Source: Stagnimonas sp.
GTDB lineage: Bacteria > Pseudomonadota > Gammaproteobacteria > Nevskiales > Nevskiaceae
Assembly (NCBI GenBank): GCA_030696045.1
Contig: JAUYNO010000051.1
Coordinates: 1 to 64,000 of the forward strand
DNA: 64,000 nt
Direction of reading: 5' to 3'
Part shown: piece by piece, positions 53,700 to 62,315 of the stretch
Position numbering within the stretch: the first letter of the stretch is position 1
How the letters are laid out: each line of letters begins with the position of its first letter
Program-made: the position numbers and the translations under genes
Notes under the pieces: generated by a model
The model's database searches: none
What the model was told of the DNA's origin: nothing
The model's input: the letters and a program-made list of their open reading frames with translations, nothing else

Positions 53700-53790
53700 G
53701 GCGGTCTCCGTGGGTGGCAATGAATCCGGTCGGGAGCGACGCAAGATTACACTGCGACCCGACCACAACCGGCCTTACGGAGGAATCCCG

Positions 53791-54246
53791 ATGACAGATG
53801 CGCCCGCCCCTTTCGCACCCGCCAGGAAACTGCTGGAGCAGGGCATTGCCTTCGTGCAGCGCTCCGGCCTGACGGTGGATCGCCTGGAGCGCGGCCGCGT
53901 GGTTTGCCGCATGCCCTTTGCCGGCAATGGCAATCACATCGGCACCATGTACGCCGGCGCGCTGTTCACGCTCGCCGAAATCCCCGGGGGCGCGCTGTTC
54001 CTCACCAGTTTCGACAGCAGCCGCTTCTACCCGGTGGTGAAGGCGCTGAACCTGAAGTTCCTGCGGCCGGTGAAGGGCGATGTCACGGTCGAGGCCGTAC
54101 TGGACGAAGCCCGCATCAGCGCCATCGAGGCCGAAGCCGCCGCCCAGGGCAAGGCCGAGTTCACCCTGAACCTGGATTTGCGCGACGGCAGCGGGACGGT
54201 GGTGGCTTCCAGTGAGGGAATTTATCAAATCAGGAAAATTTCCTGA
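53791..54246 (+). CDS. Hotdog-fold thioesterase, PaaI/YiiD-like
   Basis: 151 residues with a good ribosome site (ACGGAGGA). The hotdog fold motif NHIGTMYAGALFTLAEIPGGA (H-x-G-T-x-x-x-G-A type) and the VVKALNLKFLRPVKGDVTVE segment fit acyl-CoA thioesterase relatives. The substrate is unknown; neighbouring lipid enzymes fit an acyl-CoA. It diverges from the DUF1295 gene across 91 bases. Confidence 0.82.
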   Translation: MTDAPAPFAPARKLLEQGIAFVQRSGLTVDRLERGRVVCRMPFAGNGNHIGTMYAGALFTLAEIPGGALFLTSFDSSRFYPVVKALNLKFLRPVKGDVTVEAVLDEARISAIEAEAAAQGKAEFTLNLDLRDGSGTVVASSEGIYQIRKIS

Positions 54247-54401
54247 ACCTCATATTAATTCTCGCAAAAAATAATAATTTCACTTTAAAAGTGCGCCCGG
54301 AGCCGCCGGATAATTAAATTTAATATTCACCGTTAACCTCTTATTCAGTGGGCTACTGCTGTTATGGAGCGGCGACAAATCGCCCCCATGAGGAGAGCCC
54401 A
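54247..54401 (+). promoter_or_regulatory. AT-rich promoter region with two palindromes
   Basis: This gap is markedly AT-rich in an otherwise GC-rich window. It contains CACTTT-A-AAAGTG (54281-54293) and the perfect palindrome ATTAAATTTAAT (54313-54324), followed by TAATATTC and TTATTCAG, which could serve as -10 elements. It drives the DUF4398-OmpA pair and may be bound by a nucleoid protein such as H-NS/MvaT or IHF. The CACTTT palindrome sits after the thioesterase stop and has no G-C stem, so it is not a terminator. Confidence 0.5.
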
Positions 54402-54800
54402 ATGAAAATATCTTCGATTTCACCATTTTTCAGACCATTGAACGCCGCTGGCCTGGCTGTTTTCTTTAGCTTGGCCGCCTGCGCCTCAACGCCACCACCG
54501 CCCACCGATGCGCTCAATGCCGCCGAGCGTTCGGTCAAGGTCGCGCAGGAAGCCGGCGTGGCGGACTACGCCTCGCCCGAACTGAAGAGCGCCCGCGAAA
54601 AGCTGGTGCTGGCCCGCGCCGCCGTAGCCCGTGAAGACATGACTGCCGCCGCCGTGCTGGCGGAGCAGGCCCGTCTGGACGCCGAACTCGCCACCGCCAA
54701 GACCGAATCCGCCAAGGCCAAGACGGTCAACGACGAGTTGTTCAAGGGCAACGAGACGCTGCGTCAGGAAATGAATCGCACTTCGGGAGGCAACCAGTAA
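54402..54800 (+). CDS. DUF4398 lipoprotein
   Basis: 132 residues from MKISSISPFF, with AGGAGAG before the ATG. Lipobox LAAC (SLAACAS) directs lipidation. The mature part is an alpha-helical hairpin (LNAAERSVKVAQEAGVADYA, LKSAREKLVLARAAVARE, AAVLAEQARLDAELATAK) typical of DUF4398, which is likely to form coiled coils in the periplasm. Its stop overlaps the start of the OmpA-domain gene by one base (TAATG), so the two are made together. The role in the envelope is unknown. Confidence 0.9.
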   Translation: MKISSISPFFRPLNAAGLAVFFSLAACASTPPPPTDALNAAERSVKVAQEAGVADYASPELKSAREKLVLARAAVAREDMTAAAVLAEQARLDAELATAKTESAKAKTVNDELFKGNETLRQEMNRTSGGNQ

Positions 54801-55714
54801 TGAATATCCTCAACCACATTCGCCCGGGCCAGTTCGCGCTCACCGCCCTCGCCGCCGCCACGCTGGGCCTCGCCGCCTGCAGCGCCGGCCCAGTCAAACC
54901 GGATGGCGCTGATCGCGTCCGCGCCGAACTGACCGCGCTGCAAACCAATCCTCAGCTCGCCACCCGAGCGCCGGTGGCACTGCAGGATGCCGAGGCGGCA
55001 GTGCGCGCCGCCGAGGTGCCGACCGAGGACAGCGCCGCCGGCAGCCAGCGGGTCTATGTCGCCGACCGCAAGGTGGCCATCGCCCGCGCCCAGGCCGAGC
55101 GTCGCCTGGCCGAAGACCAGGTGAAGACCCTGAGCGAGCAGCGCGGCGAGATCCGCCTTGACGCCCGCACCGCTGAAGCGAATACAGCAAAAGCGGAGGC
55201 CAGCGTCGCCAAGTCGGAAGCAGAGCAGGCGCTGTCCATCGCCCAGATGCAGCAGCGCGCCGCCGGCGTGGCCCGCGCCGAGGCCGAAGCCGCGAAGGCG
55301 CAGACCGAGGATCTGAAGCGGCAGATGGAAGACTTGCAGGCGAAGCAGACCGATCGCGGCCTGGTGATGACGCTCGGCGACGTCCTGTTCGCCACCGGCA
55401 AGGCCGAACTCAAGGCTGGCTCGCAAGAGCGCCTCGGCAAGCTGGTGGCGTTTCTCGCCAAGTACCCGGACCGCACGGTGATCATCGAAGGCCATACCGA
55501 CAGCGTCGGCAGTGATGAGAGCAACCAGAGCCTGTCGCAGCGTCGCGCCGATGTCGTGAAGGCCTATCTCGCGGCGCAGGGGGTCGGCAGCAACCGGGTG
55601 CAGACCGCCGGCAAGGGCGAATCGCTGCCGGTAGCCGACAACGGCGACGCCGCCGGACGCCAGCAGAACCGCCGCGTCGAGATCATCATCTCGAACGTCG
55701 TCGCCAGCCGCTGA
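54800..55714 (+). CDS. Lipoprotein with DUF4398 coiled-coil region and C-terminal OmpA domain
   Basis: 304 residues. Lipobox LGLAAC (Cys27). Residues about 30-180 are helical with heptad character (RAELTALQTNPQL, KVAIARAQAERRLAEDQVKT, EAEAAKAQTEDLKRQMEDLQ). Residues about 190-304 are an OmpA/MotB domain (GDVLFATGKAELKAGSQERL, VIIEGHTDSVGSDESNQSLS, RRADVVKAYLAAQGV) that binds peptidoglycan. It likely ties the outer membrane to the cell wall, possibly with the upstream DUF4398 lipoprotein. Confidence 0.93.
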   Translation: MNILNHIRPGQFALTALAAATLGLAACSAGPVKPDGADRVRAELTALQTNPQLATRAPVALQDAEAAVRAAEVPTEDSAAGSQRVYVADRKVAIARAQAERRLAEDQVKTLSEQRGEIRLDARTAEANTAKAEASVAKSEAEQALSIAQMQQRAAGVARAEAEAAKAQTEDLKRQMEDLQAKQTDRGLVMTLGDVLFATGKAELKAGSQERLGKLVAFLAKYPDRTVIIEGHTDSVGSDESNQSLSQRRADVVKAYLAAQGVGSNRVQTAGKGESLPVADNGDAAGRQQNRRVEIIISNVVASR

Positions 55715-55730
55715 CCGTCGCGGCAAGGCA

Positions 55731-55761
55731 GCCCGCCGCGGCAGCGCGGCGGGCTTTTTTT
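55731..55761 (+). terminator. Intrinsic terminator after the OmpA lipoprotein
   Basis: GCCCGCCGCG-GCAG-CGCGGCGGGC is a perfect 10-bp stem with a 4-base loop, followed by seven T. Confidence 0.95.
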
Positions 55762-55797
55762 GCGGTGCTTGGCAAAACAAGCCACACGACATAGGGT

Positions 55798-58782
55798 GTG
55801 GCGGCGTTCACCACCGACTTGCAAAACCCCGTGTTCGGCCTGACTCCGCGAAAGCGTTTTGCACTGGCCCTGCTGATCTTCGGCATCGCGGTTGCTGCCG
55901 CCTCTGTTTCGATCCTGAGAACACCCTGGTTGGGCGTGCTGTTCCAGCCGTCCCCTGTCAGCGACGGTATGCGCGTCGATTACGTTGACGCCTCCGGCCC
56001 GGCGCAGGGGCTGCTGGCGGTGGGTGATGTAGTGATCTGGGTGGCCTCCGCTTCCGGCGAACGACTGCTCACGCCGGCGGACGCCGCGCAAACCGATCTC
56101 AAGACCCTGCGGGACAGCGGCCGCATCGAAACCGCCCTGCAACAGGTTGGCGCACTGCACCGCCTGCTGGCCTCGACCGAAACGATCCGGCTCGGCCTGA
56201 GTGACGGGCGCGAATTGTCCCTGCCGGTCACAAAAGCCCGACCGATCCGTTCGCTGCCGATGGGGCTGTTCTGGGTGCAATTTGCCAGCGCCGCACTGTC
56301 GCTGGTTATCAGCGCCGGCCTCTGGTCATTCCGCCCGAGCGATTCGTCCGCAATCTACTTCGTGCTCGCGGGAGCGTTGTTCTGTGTGCTGCCGACCATG
56401 GCCTTGGTCACATTTAATGTGGGGCCGTTCGGTGATCCGGCTCTCCTGCGCCCACTCATCGGCTGCACCAAGCTCTGCGCCCTGCTCGCGGGCAGCTGCA
56501 TGGTGGGCTTTGCCTGGAATTATCCGAGGCAGCTCCGGCGCGCCAGTCTCGCGCCCCTGATCACAGTCGCAGTCAGCCTGTTGTGGTGGTTCGGTGAATC
56601 GACGCCGGGAGCCTCACTGACCCAGGCTTACTTCGCGCCATTGTTCCTGTTGTTCATCCTCGGAGTACTGCTGTACACGCTGCAATGGCTCAGCGCCGAG
56701 CGCGGCAGCGAGGCACGTCGTACCGGCGGCCTTCTGGCGATCATTAACATCGTTGGCTTCATGCCCTACCAACTGCTGCATGCCCTGCCGCAGGCTCTGG
56801 GGCACCAGCCACTGATCTCGGCCCAGCTGGCCATGCGCGGCGTGCAGATGATCTACGTGGCGACCGCCTTCCTGATCTATCGCTACCGACTGTTCGGCAC
56901 GGATCGCTGGATGTTCAACGCCTGGCTGGTGTTCCTGTCCGGCGCCTTGATGCTGACTACCGACGCCCTGCTGGTGTTGGGCATGGAGTTGCATCGGAGC
57001 ACCGCCCTCTGGCTTTCCACGGTGATCGCCGCCTGGGCGTACTTTCCTTTGCGACTCTGGCTTTGGGAGCGGCTGGCGAAGCGGGCCCAGCGCATCGACC
57101 TCGCCGACATGATTCCCCGAATCCTGGAGTGGGGAGCGGCCAGCCCACCGGGCAGCGATGAAGCCTGGCGGCGAGTGCTGCACGAAGTCTTCAATCCTCT
57201 GCACCTGACCACCACCACTGCGCCATCGGAGTCGCCAAAACTCGCTCCAGACTGCCTCAGCCTGAAAGTGCCGGATGGCACCGGCATGGGAACCGTGGTC
57301 CTGCACGGCGCTGAACAGGGTGGCCGCTACTTCACCGAGCGGGACGTGCAACTAGCCGCCTCGCTTGAACAGGCCTACCTGATGGCATCGCGGTCTCGCA
57401 CGGCTTTCGAGCAGGGCCAAAAAATGGAGCGCCAGCGCATCGCCCGCGACCTGCATGATGATGTCGTGCCTCCGCTGCTGTCAGTGATCTTCAAGGCCGC
57501 CCAGCCAGAGCTCCGTGACCAGGGGCGGCAACTCATGGGCCGCCTCCGCCAGCAGATCCAGGAGCTTGGCAGCCCGCAAATCGATGTGCAGCCCGACGAG
57601 GCTTCGGCAGCCGCCGCCGCGGTGGCACTGCAGCCGCAGCCTCCGGCGCCGCAACCGCCAAGGGTGCAAGACAGCGCTCGACCCGATGTCGTCAGCTGGC
57701 TACTGGGAGGCAGCCTGGTCGCGCTGATGATTCTGCTGGCACACCGACTTCTCGAACTCGACGACTCGGTGGCCGTCTGGGTCGGCCTGGCGCTCGGCGG
57801 GCTCGCCTATGCGCCCGCCCGGTGGCTGCTCAGGCTCATGATCACCGGTGCCCGGCGGGGCCGAATCGACAACGCCGGCTTCAACCAGATCCTGTCCAGC
57901 GCGCTCCAGACCGTTGCTGCGGACAACCTGAAGGAAGACTGGCGAAAGGCGCTGGAGCAGCACTTCCCAGCCCGAATTCAGTGGTTGGATGACACTCGGG
58001 ATTCCGTCACGTCTGCGGTCGCGCCCAGTCTGCTGGACCGTGGACATACCCTGCGTCTGCCGGCTGTCGGCGAGGCCCCGCCGGCCTTGTTGCACTGCGT
58101 CCGCGGCGGATGGTTTCGGCGGTTCGGCAAACAGGACCTTCAACTTGCCACCGATCTGCACGGGCTGTTCGCGGCCTGTCATCGATACCGACTGACCCTG
58201 GAAACCGGCGAGCATTTCGAGCGTCAGCGGCTAACCCAGCGCCTCGGCGAGGAGCTGTCCGCGCCTCTACGCGAGCTGAAGTCGGCCATTGGCGATCACC
58301 TCATTCAACAGGGGCTGGGGGAAGCGATCTGGCGGGTATCGGAGTTGATCGAAGCAATCAGCAAACAGCGGCAGTCCATACCGGCGCTGTTCGAGAAGCT
58401 GACAGAGGAAACCCGCCTGCGCTGCCAGGAGCAGGGTTTCGCCTACACAGGTGACCACGATATTTCGACCGCCTGGGAGCTGCCGGCGCGCAGTGCCCAG
58501 AACCTGACCCGCATCGTGCGCGAGTCAGTGACGAACGCTCTCCGGCACAGCGGCGGTTCGCGACTGGACCTGAAGGCCTTCGTTGACGATGCCCGCACCC
58601 TGAGGCTGCGAATCAGCGATAGCGGCTGCGGATTCGATGTGAATCAGCCCGCTAACGGCCACGGCCTCAAGAATCTGCGCGAGCGGGCCCGGCAGATGGG
58701 GGCGCAGTTGCGACTGAACAGCGCCAAAGGACATGGCTGCAGTATTGAGCTGCAACTGCCGCTGGACGCCCAACTCCCGTGA
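55798..58782 (+). CDS. NarL-type sensor histidine kinase with PDZ-like sensor and internally duplicated, partly degenerate GAF-DHp module
   Basis: 994 residues, starting at GTG 55798 (weak ribosome site). N-terminal helix, then a periplasmic PDZ-like stretch (RVDYVDASGPAQGLLAVGDV). Several transmembrane helices follow (about 145-410), then a GAF-like domain, then a HisKA_3 box ERQRIARDLHDDVVPPLL with His553. A Pro/Ala linker leads to two more transmembrane helices (about 635-685), a second GAF-like domain and a second box ERQRLTQRLGEELSAPL, in which the His position is Gly817. Only then comes a HATPase domain (RIVRESVTNALRHS, SDSGCGFDVNQPANGHGLKN). The two halves align along GAF and helix (DVQLAASLEQAYLMASRSR versus DLQLATDLHGLFAACHRYR). 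The response regulator follows after 21 bases. Confidence 0.87.
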   Translation: MAAFTTDLQNPVFGLTPRKRFALALLIFGIAVAAASVSILRTPWLGVLFQPSPVSDGMRVDYVDASGPAQGLLAVGDVVIWVASASGERLLTPADAAQTDLKTLRDSGRIETALQQVGALHRLLASTETIRLGLSDGRELSLPVTKARPIRSLPMGLFWVQFASAALSLVISAGLWSFRPSDSSAIYFVLAGALFCVLPTMALVTFNVGPFGDPALLRPLIGCTKLCALLAGSCMVGFAWNYPRQLRRASLAPLITVAVSLLWWFGESTPGASLTQAYFAPLFLLFILGVLLYTLQWLSAERGSEARRTGGLLAIINIVGFMPYQLLHALPQALGHQPLISAQLAMRGVQMIYVATAFLIYRYRLFGTDRWMFNAWLVFLSGALMLTTDALLVLGMELHRSTALWLSTVIAAWAYFPLRLWLWERLAKRAQRIDLADMIPRILEWGAASPPGSDEAWRRVLHEVFNPLHLTTTTAPSESPKLAPDCLSLKVPDGTGMGTVVLHGAEQGGRYFTERDVQLAASLEQAYLMASRSRTAFEQGQKMERQRIARDLHDDVVPPLLSVIFKAAQPELRDQGRQLMGRLRQQIQELGSPQIDVQPDEASAAAAAVALQPQPPAPQPPRVQDSARPDVVSWLLGGSLVALMILLAHRLLELDDSVAVWVGLALGGLAYAPARWLLRLMITGARRGRIDNAGFNQILSSALQTVAADNLKEDWRKALEQHFPARIQWLDDTRDSVTSAVAPSLLDRGHTLRLPAVGEAPPALLHCVRGGWFRRFGKQDLQLATDLHGLFAACHRYRLTLETGEHFERQRLTQRLGEELSAPLRELKSAIGDHLIQQGLGEAIWRVSELIEAISKQRQSIPALFEKLTEETRLRCQEQGFAYTGDHDISTAWELPARSAQNLTRIVRESVTNALRHSGGSRLDLKAFVDDARTLRLRISDSGCGFDVNQPANGHGLKNLRERARQMGAQLRLNSAKGHGCSIELQLPLDAQLP

Positions 58783-58803
58783 GCGCCAGCAAGCTCTGAC
58801 ACC

Positions 58804-59475
58804 ATGAACCCTCTCCATGCACAACCGACCCGCATTCTGGTCCTGGAGGATCACCCCGACGCCCGCCAGTGGTTCTGCGCAGTCGCTGCCAGAGCTTTTC
58901 CGCAGGCTCTGGTGCACGGCGTCCCGAACCTGGCAGAAGCACGCAGTGAACTGCTGGCGTCGCCACCACAGCTGGCTTTGGTCGACCTGGGCCTGCCCGA
59001 TGGCTCCGGATTGGAGTTCATTGAAACGGCGGTCGCGTTGAAACCGGCAGTGCGCTGCCTGGTCACGACGGTCTATGACGACGAGGCGCACGTTTTTCCG
59101 GCCCTGCGCGCCGGCGCGCGCGGGTATCTCCTGAAAGACGAACCCGAAGCCCAGATGCTGGAGAAGATTCTTTCGATCACCCGCGACGAAACCCCCCTTT
59201 CGCCTTCAGTGGCAACCATGATCCTCAACCATTTCGTGCGTGGCGCTCGTGACAACCTCGCAGAGCTTGCACTGCTCACCGAGCGCGAACAGGACATCCT
59301 GCGCGCCGTCACCAACGGGTACACGCTGGCGGAGGTGGCGGCGCGGTCCGGCATCACACGCAACACCGTGCACACCCACGTCAAGCGCATCTATTCCAAG
59401 CTCAACATCGGTTCGCGCTCGGAAGCAGTGCTAGCGGCGACGCGCATGGGGCTCGTTGATCGCAACGGTTCCTAG
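58804..59475 (+). CDS. NarL/FixJ family response regulator
   Basis: 223 residues. Receiver domain with the acidic pocket in ILVLEDHPDAR, phospho-acceptor Asp61 in LALVDLGLPDGSGLE and Lys in GYLLKDEPEA. The LuxR-type helix-turn-helix is at about residues 157-215 (LTEREQDILRAVTNGYTLAEVAARSGITRNTVHTHVKRIYSKL). It pairs with the upstream kinase. Its target genes are unknown; the repeat lipoprotein downstream is a candidate. Confidence 0.95.
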   Translation: MNPLHAQPTRILVLEDHPDARQWFCAVAARAFPQALVHGVPNLAEARSELLASPPQLALVDLGLPDGSGLEFIETAVALKPAVRCLVTTVYDDEAHVFPALRAGARGYLLKDEPEAQMLEKILSITRDETPLSPSVATMILNHFVRGARDNLAELALLTEREQDILRAVTNGYTLAEVAARSGITRNTVHTHVKRIYSKLNIGSRSEAVLAATRMGLVDRNGS

Positions 59476-59628
59476 GACCAGGAGTGTCACCCAATCAGGT
59501 GACTGCACACCGAGAGCGATTTCTTAGCCTCCTCTAAGAGACAGCACGGACGGCCGCAATCATAAAGCCGCCTAGTGGTCAGACGTGCGGATCGTCTCGC
59601 ACTCCCAAAAACCACCGGGTGAGATTCC

Positions 59629-61551
59629 ATGAGCAAGAAGCGCGCGACACATGATTGGGGCATGCCGGCGGTAGTCGCATGCATGCTGTTGGCCGCCTGC
59701 GGCGGCGGTGGTTCCGACGGAGGCGGCGGAACAACGCCACCGCCCGTCACTCTCACCGGCAAGCTGATTGATGCCGCGATTGGCGGTGTGAAGTTCACCT
59801 CCAACCCGTCCGGCACCACCGGCATCACCAGCTCCAGTGGCGAGTTCAAGTACGTTGCCGGCGACACCGTGCAATTTGCCGTCGGCAGCATCCTACTGGG
59901 CACCGTCAGCGGTCAGGACGTGGTCACCCCAAAGGTGATCGCCGACGCGACGGAAAATCTACCGGCCGGCGTCAGCGCCATTGACGTGGCGCAGAACCTC
60001 GCCATTTTCCTGCAATCTTTCGACGCCGATGGCAATCCAGACAATGGCATCACCATCGCCGCCGGCGTCGGCACTGCGGCCGCGAGCCTGACGCTGAGCT
60101 TTTCCCAGCCGACCAATGAGTTCGTGGCCGACACCACGCTGAGCCAGCTCGCCAGCACGACCGGCAGTACCATCGTCACCGCTGAACAGGCCAATGCACA
60201 CCAGACGCGCAGTCTGGCCGAGCAACTCGCCGGAACCTGGCTACTGAAGGAAAGCAATGGATCGGTCACCACCGCGACCTTCTTCACCGACGGCACTTAT
60301 GTCCTCGGCCAAATGACGAAGGACCCGGACTGCACGCATGGCGTGGAATGGGGTCGCTACGAACTCGACGCGAACGCCGGCACCATCGTCGCGCGCGATT
60401 CGCACCTCGATACTACCGGTGACTGCGGCCTCAACAATCCGGGCAACAGCGCCCAACAACAGCTACCGCTGGACTTTGAGCTGGGCGGCGACGGCAACAC
60501 GCTAACGCTGTCTGACGACGAAGGCAGCTATCCACTAACGCGCGTTCCGGTCGGCACCGGCCTCGCCGGAAGCTGGCTGCTCGATCAGCCGGTGGCCGAA
60601 GGCGAACCCATCGTCGGCCCCTATGTCCTTACGCTGCTCGAAGACGGCACGTTTCTTCTGGCGGACATCGGCGAACCCGAACTGAATCCGGGCAGCGACA
60701 GCCAGCCCGGCATCGAATACGGAAAGTGGACGACGGGCAGCGACAACAGCTTCACCATCACCCAGATCATCACCGACACCGATGGCCCCGACGCCGGTTT
60801 CTCTACTGGCACGGCGACACGGAAGCTGGTCAACGGCAAGATCGTCATCACCGATGAGGACGGTAGCGTCAGCCTCACGCGCCTGCCGCTGCAGGATGCA
60901 GTTACCGCGCACGATCTGGTCGGCACCTGGGTGTTTCCGAGCAGCGAGGTGCTGGTGGCGTTCACGTTCTATGCCGACGGAACCTTTCTCTACGGCGAGG
61001 ACGACGACGATCCGCCCAGCGGGCTGGAGGCGGGCACCTGGTCGGTTGATCCCAGCTCGTCGCGTGTGCTCTTCAACGTCAGCTTCGACAACAACGGTGA
61101 CGGCGGGCTTTCCAACGGCGTTAGCAGCGTTCGGATCAACGCCTCACTGGCAGACGGCACACTGACCTTCGACGTCGACAATGACGGTGAGCCCTTCGCG
61201 TTCAAAAAGCTGCCCAGAGCCAGCAGCGGCATTGTCGGCGCCTGGCGCCCGACGGACAACGAGGTGGTGTCGGTGATCTTCCTCGCTGACGGCCGCTTCG
61301 CATGGATGGAAAACGACACGGATCCGCCCAATGGCTACGAGACGGGCAGCTATGTATTCAACACGACGGCCGGCACGCTGACGCTCAACTGCGGCTTTGA
61401 CAGCAACCACGATGGCGGCGCCTGTACCGACGAGGACGGCAATGGCGTGGACGAAACCACCAGCGGCCCGATTCCCGCGTCCTTCAACGAGGCTGGCCAA
61501 CTGGTTCTGAACTTTGGCGAGGACGGAACGGCCGTGGCCGCGCGCCAGTAA
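59629..61551 (+). CDS. Repeat-containing lipoprotein, unknown function
   Basis: 640 residues. The signal ends in the lipobox LLAAC followed by a Gly/Ser spacer. Residues about 40-95 form a small carboxypeptidase-regulatory-like domain (LTGKLIDAAIGGVKFTSNPSG, TSSSGEFKYVAGDTVQFAVG). From about 200 there are four repeats, each beginning LAGTW/LAGSW/LVGTW/IVGAW and continuing with a strand like FFTDGTYVLG or FYADGTFLYG. They look like lipocalin- or META-type beta-barrels in tandem. Asp/Asn-rich loops (DDDDPPSG, DNNGDGG, DEDGNGVDE) could bind calcium. It follows a NarL-type two-component system by about 150 bases. Confidence 0.78.
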   Translation: MSKKRATHDWGMPAVVACMLLAACGGGGSDGGGGTTPPPVTLTGKLIDAAIGGVKFTSNPSGTTGITSSSGEFKYVAGDTVQFAVGSILLGTVSGQDVVTPKVIADATENLPAGVSAIDVAQNLAIFLQSFDADGNPDNGITIAAGVGTAAASLTLSFSQPTNEFVADTTLSQLASTTGSTIVTAEQANAHQTRSLAEQLAGTWLLKESNGSVTTATFFTDGTYVLGQMTKDPDCTHGVEWGRYELDANAGTIVARDSHLDTTGDCGLNNPGNSAQQQLPLDFELGGDGNTLTLSDDEGSYPLTRVPVGTGLAGSWLLDQPVAEGEPIVGPYVLTLLEDGTFLLADIGEPELNPGSDSQPGIEYGKWTTGSDNSFTITQIITDTDGPDAGFSTGTATRKLVNGKIVITDEDGSVSLTRLPLQDAVTAHDLVGTWVFPSSEVLVAFTFYADGTFLYGEDDDDPPSGLEAGTWSVDPSSSRVLFNVSFDNNGDGGLSNGVSSVRINASLADGTLTFDVDNDGEPFAFKKLPRASSGIVGAWRPTDNEVVSVIFLADGRFAWMENDTDPPNGYETGSYVFNTTAGTLTLNCGFDSNHDGGACTDEDGNGVDETTSGPIPASFNEAGQLVLNFGEDGTAVAARQ

Positions 61552-61822
61552 CGCCGGCAGCAGACCGAACGGAGGGTGGTGCGCACGCATCACCCTTCAT
61601 TCATCCCCAGCGGCTCGCCGTTCGATCAGGCCGCCGACGAGAAAGGCAGCGTCCAGCGAGCGCAGGGCGGGGACCAAGCTATCGCTGCACACCGATCCGA
61701 ACAACGCGTTCTGCGCCGGCACCATCGGGCCAAACTCGAGCTGCGATCAGAGGGAGAGACGGAGCCGTACACGCTCCATTGCATCGCGGCACCCTGAGAA
61801 AGCGGTACTCGGAAACGGGATT
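61552..61822. other. Intergenic region, no firm gene
   Basis: This 271-base gap lies between the repeat lipoprotein and the terminator near the SET gene. The only readable item is a 42-residue minus-strand ORF at 61597-61725 (MVPAQNALFGSVCSDSLVPA...), with no ribosome site or recognised similarity; it could be a degraded end of a lost gene. A weak hairpin (GGGTG...CACCC) sits at about 61574-61595. Confidence 0.4.
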
Positions 61823-61857
61823 GGAAGGTCGGGTGAACCCGACCTTCCTATTTTTTT
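61823..61857 (+). terminator. Intrinsic terminator, plus strand
   Basis: GGAAGGTCGGG-TGAA-CCCGACCTTCC is an 11-bp perfect stem with a 4-base loop, followed by TA and seven T. The T-tract overlaps the end of the convergent SET gene, where it encodes the final Lys codons. Confidence 0.9.
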
Positions 61858-62315
61858 GCCTGCAGTTCCGCCAATACCGCCGCACTGCCGCCGAGCGCCT
61901 CGGACCAGGGTAGGCCGACGATGTCACGCCCCGATTCCGCGTCCACGAAGGGCATCCGTTCGCCGCTGCCGATCACCAGTCGGTAGTCGACCGTCACTTC
62001 GGCACCCGCCGGAAGATCCACCAGCGCGAAGATGAAGCCGAGATGCCATAACCCGGTCGGCGTAAAGGAATGGTTGACGTAGCACTCGTCGCTCCACTCC
62101 GGTGTCAGCGAGAACTGATCCTCGAACCAGCGCACACTGGATTCGACCTCGATGGAGTCGGCCGAGTACTGGCGCAGCTTCGCTTCCGGCCAGACGGTGT
62201 GGATGTTGTCGGGCGCGGTAATCACCCGACCGCGCGCCACCGCCTCGTCGAGGAACAGGCCCTTGCCGGCGCCCGGGATGCGCGAGGGCTCGACCCGGTA
62301 GCGCGGCAGGATCAT
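61848..62315 (-). CDS. SET-domain protein (putative protein lysine methyltransferase)
   Basis: 155 residues, the size of a minimal bacterial SET domain. Motifs are SRIPGAGKGLFLDEAVARGR (SET N-terminal G-x-G), CYVNHSFTPTG (the NHS/NHxxxP SAM-binding motif) and LPAGAEVTVDYRLV (the DY tyrosine). No pre- or post-SET cysteine cluster is present. It overlaps hslO by ATGA, in the order gatB-hslO-SET. The substrate is unknown; a ribosomal or chaperone target could be guessed from the neighbours. Confidence 0.87.
   Translation of the reverse strand: MILPRYRVEPSRIPGAGKGLFLDEAVARGRVITAPDNIHTVWPEAKLRQYSADSIEVESSVRWFEDQFSLTPEWSDECYVNHSFTPTGLWHLGFIFALVDLPAGAEVTVDYRLVIGSGERMPFVDAESGRDIVGLPWSEALGGSAAVLAELQAKK

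Noticed and set aside
61597-61725. 42-residue minus-strand ORF
   Set aside because: Short, with no ribosome site or recognised family; kept only as a possible remnant in the gap description.
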